Notes under the pieces: generated by a model | What the model was told of the DNA's origin: nothing | What the model saw: the letters and a program-made list of their open reading frames with translations, nothing else | The model's database searches: none | From: Liolophura sinensis | Lineage: Eukaryota > Mollusca > Polyplacophora > Chitonida > Chitonidae | Assembly (NCBI RefSeq): GCF_032854445.1 | Contig: NC_088295.1 | Location: 6,698,501-6,762,500, forward strand | DNA: 64,000 nt | Direction: 5' to 3' | Made by a program: the position numbers and the translations under genes | Shown: one piece after another, positions 1 through 12,400 of the stretch | Position numbering within the stretch: position 1 is the first letter of the stretch | Layout of the letters: every line of letters begins with the position of its first letter

Positions 1-354
1 AAGAAAAAGCTACACAAATACTAACTTTGACAGAGGATTAAGAATTAATTTTCATATTTTACTCTTGATCAACAACACAGTCCAAGTACTTACCATCCTT
101 TTAAAACCTATCCAGGTTCAATTTTCTCACTCATCTCCTTGTTGCATAAGAGATCATGTAATCTGCTCTTGTCTTTTATGCTCGCATTCAAGATGAGGTT
201 ACACTAAGATATATACATTCAATTGGACTCTCCTATATGGTGGCTGTAATGATTGTATTAGCATAACAATACCAAACAGGTCAAATCCCTGTATTTACAG
301 TATGAAGCAGAGTGTTTAGTTTGTGAGGGAGGGGGTAGGGAGTGGTGTACTCAC

Positions 355-426
355 AGGAAAATACTCATGGTCATCGTTGCTCATCTGGAGGAATCTCTCG
401 GGGCGGGCACTTGAATGTTCAGGACC
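355..426 (-). CDS. OGDH: OGDH exon 15 (residues 784-807; last exon in window)
   Basis: It encodes [19 protein letters not shown] and ends HEYFP. Acceptor CTCCAG|GGT, donor CCT|GTGAGT, phase 0-0, 72 nt. The remaining C-terminal exons lie left of the window; positions 1-354 show only intron. Confidence 0.9.
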
Positions 427-3400
427 CTGGAGACATGGTACAGGTACAGTATGACAGATGTGTCAATGACAGGCCCATGTACAGGACTGTCAAGGTCCAG
501 TTTTGAGCACAGTACGACAGGTGTACAGGTCAGGTGAGTTACAAGCGACAGAAGAAATGTACAGATACATTCATGTGAAAGACAAAAGTTTACATATCCA
601 GTTTAGTGTCAAAAAGACACTGAATTTACATATATTCATGGCAGAATGGATAAAATAAGAAATAACCTTAAAATATGGTAACCTTGACACTTGACAACCT
701 GCTTAGTGTTATATCCCGAGAATACACCTGTGTATATTGCTAAGTAAAACCTATGTACATGTAATAACATGAGAACAAGGCTACTGTGTGATATTTATTG
801 AGTGGTCTGTCTTACCATTCCTTCGTAGCCGTGGGAAGCAGCAGGACTAATCCACTTTGCCGGATCCACTTGGACTGACCACTGCTGATAAACTGGTCAA
901 TAATACACTGAGCTGTGTTGTGGAAATCACCAAACTGAGCCTCCCAGATCACCAGGGCATTGGGGTTGGTCATGGAATAACCCAGCTCAAACCCTGAAAT
1001 AATGCAATACAAGTATGAAAAGACTGTCTATGTCTAGTTGGATATCAACTGTGGCCAGTTGTTCAGAAGTGTACTGGAAGTGAGATAAAATTGTGGTCAG
1101 TTGTTCAGGAGTGTACTGGCAGTGAGATACAATTGTGGCCAGTTCTTTAGAAGTGTACTGGAAGTGAGATACAATTGTGGTCAGTTGTTCAGAAGTGAAT
1201 TGAAAGTGAGATACCAACTGCAACCAGCTGTTCAGATGTGAATGTCTGATTACGCCAAATAAGTCATCACCAAATGACTTAACAGCAATAAGAATTGGAA
1301 CACCTCATTCAATAACCCTTTGCATTTTATTAGTGCTGTTGGCTGTGCCAATTTTCCACTCACTGTAACGGTAGTTGCTGTCGTATACGCGAAAAACAAT
1401 GAAATAAATAAGTACTATCAGATCATCGAATGTTCATAGAAAATTGATGAATGACATCAATAACATTGTGAAATGTCAAAACTGGAAGACGACCTTGTCC
1501 ATCACTGCCTTACCGAGGACTCCATACTCTGACAAGGAGCTGTTACACACAGTGTACATGGCCTGGTCCTGACTCAGATGGTTGAGGGGCACGTACGTCA
1601 TCTTGTCCACGTTCTGGTTGTGCAGGACACTGTGACGGTGGCTGAAAACACAGCATGCATCACAATCAGTACTAACAGAAACAGAATACACTTATTTCTT
1701 TCTTTCAATGCTGTTTCATGCTGTGAATATTTCACCTGCCCCACGGCAACCAGCGTTATGATTGACGGGAATCCGTCTGGGGTTGGGGGAAACCCACAAC
1801 CATCCGCAGGTTGCTCACAGATCTTTCCATGTACGAGTGGAGAGGAAGCCAGCATGAGCTGGACTTTAACTCACAGCGACGGCATTGGTGAAGGGCTCCT
1901 GGGTTGTTGTACTACACTGGCACACTAATCACTGGGCCGTGGAGCCCCAAACAGCTGATGCATGTACTAGAGTACAGCGAGTGTGGATCTATCACAGCAG
2001 AGTATGGTTTTAGCAGAGAGAGTATAAAATCATCCAAGCTGATTGCCGCAGAATCACATACCTAAAGGTGCCTCTCTCCACGTCCTGTCCAGACAGCCTT
2101 ACATGGACGCCTTCCATGAGTAATGACCCCCAGGCCATGGCCTCCCCCAGCGCCCAGTCCACCATGCGCTCTTTCACCATGTTGTCACGGTTCTTCAATA
2201 TCCTCTTCAGGCCTGAAACACATCAGGTTACACATAGCTGTCTACCAGACTTTTCACAATCGTACACTTCTAAAAACATGAGGAATAAACTACATCAAGT
2301 AGACATGTACAGACTGTGAGTCCTGTGTACAGACTGTGAGTCCTGCGTATAGACTGAGAGTCCTGTGTACAGACTGTGAGTCCTGCGTATAGACTGTGAG
2401 TCCTGCGTACAGACTGTGAGTCTCGCATACAGACTGTGAATCCTGCGTACAGACTGTGAGTCCTGCGTATAGACTGTGAGTCCTGCATACAGACTGTGAG
2501 TCCTGCGTACAGACTGTGAGTCTCGCATATAGGCTGTGAATTTCAAATGAAGACTGTACACCCTGGAAATCCTGTATAGAGATTGCTAGTCCCGTGCACA
2601 GGGTGTAAGTGTACAGAGTCTTTCCAAGGTTGTGTTCTCACCTCCATGGATGACAAAGTCCCCAGGTGGCGGCGTACTGACAGCCCCACCGATATGCCTC
2701 AGTGTGTCCTCTGATACTCCCGTGGGCTGCATCTTCATGGGGTCACGCCCCTCAAAGAAGCCACTCCAGGGTGAGTCCAGCCAGTCTGTGTTCCTCACTG
2801 CTGTCTCTTTCTTGGCCAATACATATGCTTCCTCACAGATCTTGTCATATTTGGCCACTTCCTCCTGTCAACAACAACGAGGAAATTCAGGTTACATATT
2901 GATACCTCTGTCAGAAGGTGTTACATGCATACACAGTATTTCACCTAAAGTTAGGTATACATGTCTATAACTGTGATTTCAGAAGCACGTACAGGCCTTA
3001 AAAGGAGACTTTCGGTGCCAACACTTAAAGTGAAAGACAGTACTTGATTAATACTTATGTCCACTGAAAGACTACCATCCAAAGTATCTTAAACCGGCAT
3101 TAAGTATTTTTTTTAGATTTTTTTCAACCCAGTAAAAGCTTAGACAATGCTAAGCCTTGACAAAGCTTCAGCACATCTATATTATCGATGGCAACGTGAT
3201 GTAGTTCTCTAGTTCTCTAACGTCAAAGGTATTTTCCGTATAACAGTCTAAGCAGTAGCCTGTGACAGATAAAAGTTGTGGATTCGGCGATGAAAGCAAA
3301 TACAGTTTTCTCAGAAACTGGAATAATATTTCTTCCACTGCTTGAACTGTGAATACAGTAGGCCTGCTGTATCATTTACAGAGAACTCAAACCATCCTGT

Positions 3401-6400
3401 TTCAATAGCCTTGCTGCAGAATGCATGAGCAGGGTATTCCTGCTGTGATTGTGCTCGTGATTTTGACCCCAAATAAATGCTTACAAAACTACAATAGGAT
3501 TGTTGTACTACTAGATTCATGCTCAATAAATCTAAAGACCACCAAGGCTGATCAAGGCATTCAACTATCGCTTGATTTTAAGCTTCAATTTTGTAGCGGC
3601 GGCTTGTAAGATGAAAGCACATCGGCTTGAACACGGCGTCTCAATAATTTTACTGTATTTTACACAAGAAACAGATAAAAAACAATCCCTGGTATGTGAG
3701 AAAGACGAAGGAGCAAATTTTAACTTTTTCAGTTGTAATAAATTCAGAGAACCAAAAAATTATTTCGTAAGATTTTTAATAAATTAATAAACGAATTCTT
3801 TGCTGGCTCAGATATTTGTTATTAAGAAACTGATGACTAAATGCTAAAAAGACCTACTTGGGGGGATGAATGCGGTTTGGGCCGAGACAGTATGCTACTT
3901 ATGACAAAATTTGTGATACCGTCGTTGCATATTACACAGTTTGTAAATCAACTGATTTTATGTTTGTGATGGTCCGTAATTGATACAGACCTGCTCCGCA
4001 GCCCCATATGAAATGTCCCTTCGGCTAAATGAAACTAAATCACTAAACGATCCCAAAATGATATCTTATACTGTAGTTCTATGTTATCATATGTCACTTC
4101 ATGGAGTGAATGGGTAAAGGTTACATCACAGCTTAGGCTGCGCAATCTGATAACGACGTGTTTGATTGGATAAAATTCTCTAGATGTCTGCCTCAACTCA
4201 CACCACCCATTTGTGCAGTATTGTCATTTCGTTCTACATGTTATTTGGTGAAATCTCATTAAAATAACAAAGTTTGATACTTATTAGAAAGCTTGAGTAT
4301 CCTGCTTTTGACTGAAATATGTTTTAGCCAGGTGCTGTCTTGCCCTCTGAGTTTTTCTGATAACAAATTAATCAACCTTCACAAAAAACTGTCATGTGGC
4401 CCTATAAGGTGGATGAATACATCAGAATCAAGCACAATGTGCCCCTTGAAAACTGCTAAACTTCAGGTGAAGTCACAACGCTGGACACGCACAATCAGTT
4501 TACTCTAGGCCTGGTCCTAGCTAACATTTAGTAGTCTGAATTACATGAAAGTGAAATGAACTACATTTTTCAGTACTGGACAGCATGTTAGCATGCATTA
4601 GTATATTTGAATCCCCTGACACCATGTGTATGCCAGTTTCTCCCCTGTCTCTGACCTCGTACTCCTGCTGTGTGACTGTTCCCTCCTTGATAAGCTTCTC
4701 AGCATACTGTGACAGAACGGTGGGCTGTTTGGAGATCTTCTTGTACATGAGAGGCTGTGTGAACATCGGCTCGTCCATCTCATTGTGGCCGTATCGCCGG
4801 TAACCCACCTCAAGTCACAAAACCACACAGTAACCAAACAATGTTCAATTTCTACAACTCTCACTAACACTCAACAGATCAAATATTTAAAGAGAACGCT
4901 CTTAAATCTTAATGTACAGAAAAATTTACTTTTGTTTTTTCACTGCCTGTACGGTAATAAATTCATTCCTTAGAATGGTTGAAAAGTTGAGAAATTCAGG
5001 CAAGGTCATCTTGTTCCTGGCTAGAAACACGCCCTGGGTGTGATAAATGAGCGATGTCTTACCAAGTCTATGACACAATCTTTGCCGAATGTGGCCCTCC
5101 ATTCAGCAGCCACCTGGCACACATAGATCACCGCCTCAGGGTCATCTGCATTCACATGGAAGATTGGGGCATTAACTACTCGTGCAACGTCTGTTGGGTA
5201 CGGGGAAGAGCGTGCCATACGAGGGTCAGTGGTAAAGCCAATCTACAACATGAAACTACGAGGTCACATCTAAACACAGTTGACTGCAACAGTGATCTTA
5301 GATATACATTCAATCGGCTCGAAAAATCTACAGTAGTAAATATCCAAACTAGTTATATTGTATCCTTTCATGACGTTAATTAAAGTAACCAACTCACAGG
5401 TACATATATGAAAAGGTATAGTCGTGGTGAAAGAAACCAAAATATATATGGAATGAAACTAAAAATATCACAACTTTTATCACGCAGTCTATGTTACCTG
5501 GTTGTTGGCCACGATGTGGATGGTACCCTTTGTGGTGTAGGCGGGCAGATCGCTAAGATGGAAGGTCTCATACACCACTCCCTGGCCAGCAAAGGCCGCA
5601 TCACCATGAAGAAGAATACTCATGACCTTTAGGGGGAAAAAACGGACAAATGGATCAGGAGCAAGCTACCTATATTTTCTGAGGGTGAAAAAAAACCAGG
5701 CACATGTACCAGTGTTTCTTGCCATTCTAGTGCCATAAGTATTTCCATGTCTTCAGTTATCTGCTGGGTGGCAATATACCTGTTTTTTGTTCTGTTTTAC
5801 AAGATTACTGTAAAAGTTTTCCAGTTTTACCTCTGAGTGTTAGATCACAGTACAATCCTCACTTATTAGCATTTGATTGTCCAATCTTCAGTTTACCTGC
5901 TTGCCATCCTGGTCACCCCTGTAGAACTGCTCTGCCCGCGTCTTGCCCTGTACCACAGGGTCACAGGCCTCCAAGTGGGAGGGGTTAGCCACCACAGCAA
6001 TCTTCACCTGTTTGTTGTTCAGGCGGTTCAACCTCTCCACACACATGCCCAGGTGATACTTCACGTCACCAGAGCCCTCGTCTGATGCTTCCAGTTTGGA
6101 ATCGAATTGACAGATGATCTTCTCCAGAGGTTTACGACACACATTTGCCAGCACGTTCAGACGGCCTCTACACAAATACACAAATCATCAGATTTAAAAC
6201 ACATTTCTGACACAGTAGAGTTCAATCACCAGTAATTACCCTCTATTATTTAAAGGATACCTGAAATCCTTGGTTTCTGTTTCTTAGTACGTAGTATGTA
6301 ATGTGGAGTATACAATGTGGCAATAACTTTTTACCTCCATATTTCTGCTTTATTCAACATCATGATTTTTCTCCCTTGCCCTATTAGATTTTCTGCATAT

Positions 6401-9400
6401 TTTGCAATGTTGTATACATAGATTTCATGTTAAGCTAAATCAATCAACCATGTGTAAATTCCTGCACATTCTGAACGACCAAGGCGATTTACCTGCAACG
6501 CATGTCAACAACAAAGCTGTCCAACATGACAGTTCACCTACATAAACTCACCATACACTCATGTAACTAAACCGTCTACCCCAAGACTACTGGACTCACC
6601 CATGAGGCATGCTGATAATTAAACCATCTACCCCGAGACAGCCTAACTCACCTGTGGGGCATGCCGATAACTTAACCGTCTACCCCTAGACAGCTTGACT
6701 CACCTGTGGGGCATGCTGATAACTAAACCATCTACCCCGAGACAGCTGGACTCACCTATGAGGCATGCCGATAACTAAACCATCTACCCCGAGACAGCCT
6801 GACTCACCTGTGGGGCATGCTGATAACTTAACCGTCTACCCCTAGACAGCTTGACTCACCTGTGGGGCATGCTGATAACTAAACCGTCTACCCCGAGACA
6901 GCTTGATTCACCTGTGGGGCATGCTCACAACAAAACCATCCACCTCAAGACACCTGGACTCACCTATGAGGCATGCTGATAACTTAACCGTCTACCCCTA
7001 GACACCTGGACTCAACCTGTGGGGCATGCTGATAACTAAACCGTCTACCCCGAGACAGCTGGACTCAACTATGAGGCATGCTGATAACTATACCGTCTAC
7101 CCCGAGACAGCTTGACTCACCTGTGACGCATGCTGATAACTATACCGTCTACCCCGAGACAGCTTGACTCACCCATGAGGCATGCTGATAACTTAACCGT
7201 CTACCCCTAGACAGCTTGACTCACCTGTGGGGCATGCTGATAACTTAACCGTCTACCCCTAGACAGCTTGACTCACCTGTGGTGCATGCTCATAACTAAA
7301 CCGTCTACCCCGAGACAGCTTGATTCACCTGTGGGGCATGCTCACAACAAAACCATCCACCTCAAGACACCTGGACTCACCTATGAGGCATGCTGATAAC
7401 TAAACCATCTACTCCTAGACAGCTTGACTCACCTGTGGGGCATGCTGATAAATAAACAGTCTACCCCCAGACAGCTGGACTTACCTATGAGGCATGCTGA
7501 TAGCAAAACCGCCTACCCCGAGACAGTTTGACCCACCTATTTGACATGCTGATAACTAAACCGTCTACCCCGAGACAGCTCGACTCATCTGTGAGGCATG
7601 CAGATAACTGAACGGTCTACCCTGAGACAGCTTGACTCACCTGTGTGGCATGCTGATAACTAAACCGTCTACCCCGAGACAGCCTGACTCACCTGTGGGG
7701 CATGCTGATAACTAAACCGTCTACCCCAAGACAACCTGACTCACCTGTGACGCATGCTGATAACTCAACCGTCTACCCCGAGACAACTGGACTCACCTAT
7801 GAGGCATGCCAATAACTGGACTCACCTATGAGGCATGCCAATAACTAAACCGTCTACCTAGACAGCTTGACTCACCTGTGACGCATGCTGATAACAAAAC
7901 CGTCTACCCCGAAACAACTGGACTCACCTATGACGCATGCCGATAACTAAACCGTCTACCCTGAGACAGCTGAACTAGCTATGAGGCATGCTGATAACTA
8001 AACCGTCTACCCCTGGGCAGCTTGACTCACCTGTGAGGCATGCGGATAACTGAACTGTCTACACCTGGACAGCTTTACTCACCTGTGAGGCATGCTGACA
8101 ACTAAACCGTCTACCCTGAGACAGCTGGACTCACCTGTGAGGCATGCCGATAACGAAGCTGTCCACCCCCAGGGAACTTGACTGATCAATGAGAGTCTTC
8201 ATGGCAGGGATCATCACTTCACAGCCCTCCAGGCCGAACCTCTTTTCAGAAGACCACTTTCTCGCTAGGAAATCTTCAAACCTGATAACAAACAGGTATG
8301 CATAAAGTCTACTGTCACTTTGTACTTTAACTCTATCTGAACACCTTGAGGCTATTAAACTTGATAATTCTTGGTGATACAGGGAACATGTCATGGTAAG
8401 AGATTACAAAAAGTCCTGAAACATTGCACAAAACACTGAACCACAGACAAACAGCACAGTATTTACCTGATGAATGAGTGAGTGAGTGCTTGGGGTTTAA
8501 AGATTTTTAACAATTTTTCAGTCATATGACGACGAAGGAATCCTTAGGGTGTATGTAATGTACCTCCTTGTTGCAGGACGGATTTCCACCACATTTTTTA
8601 TGTAGTGCTGCTTCACTGAGACGCCTTCCTAAAGGCAAGTAAGCAGCCCCGCCCGAGCCATTACACTGATACGGGTCAACCAGTCGTTGCACCCTTCATG
8701 CCGAACGCCAAGCGAACGCCTTTTGTCTTAGGTGTGACTCGACCCAAGATTGATCCTGGATCTACCGCTCCCAAAGCGGACGCTCTAACCAACTGTGCTA
8801 TCCGGGTTGGTCATTTACCCGATGAACTAGGCAGCTTAAAGCTGTATTATAACATACAACTCACCTTGTAGATCGAATCAGTCTTGCCATGGTTAGTCGC
8901 TTCTGATCACTGTCAAAGTTCATCACACCGGGTGTTTCAAATTTCCGTCGAATCCAGTCACATTGCTCGAAATTGTTGATGAACATGTATTCTATTCCAA
9001 TGTGCTGACAGTACACGCCCTGTACATTGACAAAGAAAGTCATAAGTAGAGAACAGAACAAAATGTCAAACACCTCACAAAACTACAGTGCACTGTAAGA
9101 TAATGAACAAACAATCATCTTGTAAACTAGGATAACATCTTCATTACATATAACAAAGTCATCAATGCACCACTCAGTACCACTAAAATGTGGTTACCAT
9201 CATCAGGGCTGAAAGCATCGGTTGTTCAATGTCCAAGGCAAGTAAATGTAATGTGAGATACCCAAGGTCCGTAGCTCTGGCCGCTCACGTCAAGATTTTG
9301 AAGATGCAAACAACAAGTACACGTATAAAAGTTTTCTTAAATTCTTGATTCTAGTTCATGCTGAAATGTACATGTTTAATGATAATTTGATGAGAACCTG

Positions 9401-12400
9401 TTGTTGAATTAACTGCTCTGTAAAATCGACAGGAGTTGTGGATATTTGAAGTTTGAACCCTGTCAATGTAGCATATATCTACATGTATATATGACAGCTG
9501 AAATGCAGGTATTATTCTGAAAGCTGTAGGGATCTGAAAATGTCAGATTTCAATGTGATGTAAAGAATCTTCAGGTACATCATCAGGACAGACCTGCAGA
9601 AAACTTTGTACAGAAATTTCTTTCAGGTTTCCAAACAGTATATGTTAACAAGAACAATGGATCCCACATGTAATAAGTGATGGCAATTATTTCAGCTTAT
9701 CAATGATCTTACACACATATTATAGATGTACAATACTCTTGTCGGATTCAACAAGCACAGGTTTGAACGATTAGCCACTTCCAGCATCTGACCGTTCGTA
9801 TTCCAGCTTGTGGAGGCCATTTGTTATTACAATGGATACAGCAAACTTGGTAATCACTAGCCTCTACTCAACTGCACAGATATCAATCTTGCTACACGTA
9901 TGTTTACATGAACCCACAGCATGATCAAATAACAGGGAGTTTAATATTCCATACACCAACCTGTAGTCTTTCCAGGATATCTTTTAAGGGGAGTGCACCC
10001 TGTGATCCTCCAATGTGTGTGGTGTGAGGCAGCCTGAACACCCTCTCCAGGTCTTGATTGTCTGTCAGGGCAACAATTGAGGGCAGCAATCAGAGGTCAA
10101 ACATGGGATTTAATGGTCAAATGTGGGGTTATGTCATGGTACATATAGGACATCAATGACATGTTAGCTGCACACAACATTCTGCACTGATTAACTACAG
10201 TAAAATGAGCTGCATGTTACTTAGATAAAACATGTATGTGTGTAGCATATATTTGCCTGTACATCTGAATTTACATGTACCTACCAGAACAAGTACTGTA
10301 TATTCCAAATTTATTATAAAGCTTTACTGTTAAATGCCTCATACTTTACAGGCATAACTTTTAAAGCCACAATAATTTTTTTTTATAATTTTTCACAGAA
10401 CAAAAACAAAATAAAAAAAATGTGGAATAAAGAAATGAAACTAACAAATTTAAATTCATGAACATGTCATGTGTAGTGATAAGATACAAGAATGTCAGAA
10501 TATCAGTGAGTTTTTATATGAGTTATCCGTGGGCTGCATCTCAGCTTGTTAGGCAGGCGGTCATCACAGTGCTTACCTGAAAATCTTACGCTGTACACCC
10601 AAAAATGAAAAATAGCAAACTATGTCAGATTAACACAAGCAGGTACAGACAACACACAGTTAAGCCACAAATAACCTTGTGTCTTACAAAGACAAAAAAA
10701 ACAAACAAACACCCAGATTAGAACGGATCAGTTTCATGACAGTCACACCCCATCAAACCAAATCACACTAAGTAAGTAAGAAATTTCTCCAATGAGGGTA
10801 GGATGGCACATCTCCGAAGACCTTGTCACCTTTGACAGGTACATGTCAAGTGTACTATTGTACCTGGTTGTACAGATGGCTCCCTTGTGAAAAACTCAAG
10901 TTTCAATTTTTTCAAAGATTTTTTGGTCAGATTTTTCATTATAAAACATGACATTCTCAGTCATGAAACTCCCTTGTGGAAAACTCAAGTTTCAATTTTT
11001 TCAAAGATTTTTTTATCAGATTTTTTTCATTATAAACATGACATTCTCAGTCATGAAATGCCCTTGTGGAAAACTCAAGTTTCAACTTTTTCAATGATTT
11101 TTTTATCAGACTTTTCATTATAAAACATGACATTCTCAGTAATTTTTTACATGCTGAAATTTGATTTTTGAGTTCTTTCTTCTCATAATAATGTTTACTC
11201 AGAGTGACAGTTTATTTATTTTTCTGATTGCTGGGTTTGTTGGGTGAAGGATGTCCGAAGTAAATACACATAAGAAGTCTTCTCATCATAACTAAGTTCT
11301 TCCATAGCTCTGGATGATATTTTATACATGTATAACAATATTGTTTGCCAGTCGTTTGTGATGTCTGCACATGTACACATAGTCATAGGGACACAAGTCA
11401 GCCACCACAGAAAGACCTCCATTCCCACATAGCAGCTGCCATCACCAGAATAACCTAACAAGAGAATACCCATCACTGACATACAGACACCCTGTACATG
11501 TAGTCAGCAGGTACCCAAACCACACTAGATGACCACACCTCTCAACAAATACCTCGAGCAATCCAATCTGTGAAAAGTCAGAGCCCAGGTAGAAATCATA
11601 TTAAACACCAAGTTTTACTCACAGGAAGGAAAAAAACAGTGAGTCTCAATGCCAACAAATCACAGCTATTTAGGACAGGTAATGTAGACAGGTACATGTA
11701 ATTCTGACAAGAGGAGAAAAGTAAAAGGCGACAGAAATGGGACAAGATTCACGAGTTACAAAGAGGCACACTGTTAGGGGAGAGGCCACATTCCAGTGCA
11801 AGTAAGTACTGTCCTCCAGTCTTCATTACGCCACGGCATTGGCAATCTCAGGTTAGAACAGGCTTCAGGGCACCTGCCAGTCAGACATCAGGTCTTACCA
11901 AAACTATACTCAGCCAGTTGTAAATCTGGCACATCCTCCGGGCTGCCGATGGTCAGGGGGTCCACCTTGGCCAGCTGGTGACCGCGAATCTACAATCACA
12001 CTTAGGCAAGGTCAACACACAAGCAACTAAAGGGAAGTAACTACAGCTATACAGCAAACAATACCACACCTCCTTCTTGGGAGATGCTGAAAACTTCCAG
12101 ATGTGGGGCTGTGGACTAGATGCACAATTTGAATAGTGGACAGCAATTCAGCTGTAGGCTGCATGGGGAAGAGAGAGATAAGCATAGAGACAGTGGCCGA
12201 AGTGACCATCCCTACAAGATGATGGTTCACACAGGAAGTCTCCTCACAGCATTCAGAGGCTTACCCCGGAAATGCCAGAGGAAAACAAGAGAGACTACAA
12301 GTGTGCACAGGTGAAGGACAAACACACAGACACACATACAAACAGAGCTCTGAAAACAGTCATCAGTGGGGATGCGAGTCCTGGACCTGAAACAGAGTCG

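Noticed and set aside
1578-1928. Plus-strand ORF of 116 residues
   Set aside because: It is antisense to OGDH exon 13 and runs into a SINE; no protein family similarity.
6590-8134. CRISPR-like regular array
   Set aside because: The units are contiguous with no unique spacers, the genome is animal, and the unit is explained as a duplicated exon/intron junction.
11796-11981. Plus-strand 61-residue ORF
   Set aside because: It is antisense to OGDH exon 3a, which has correct splice sites and family similarity on the minus strand.
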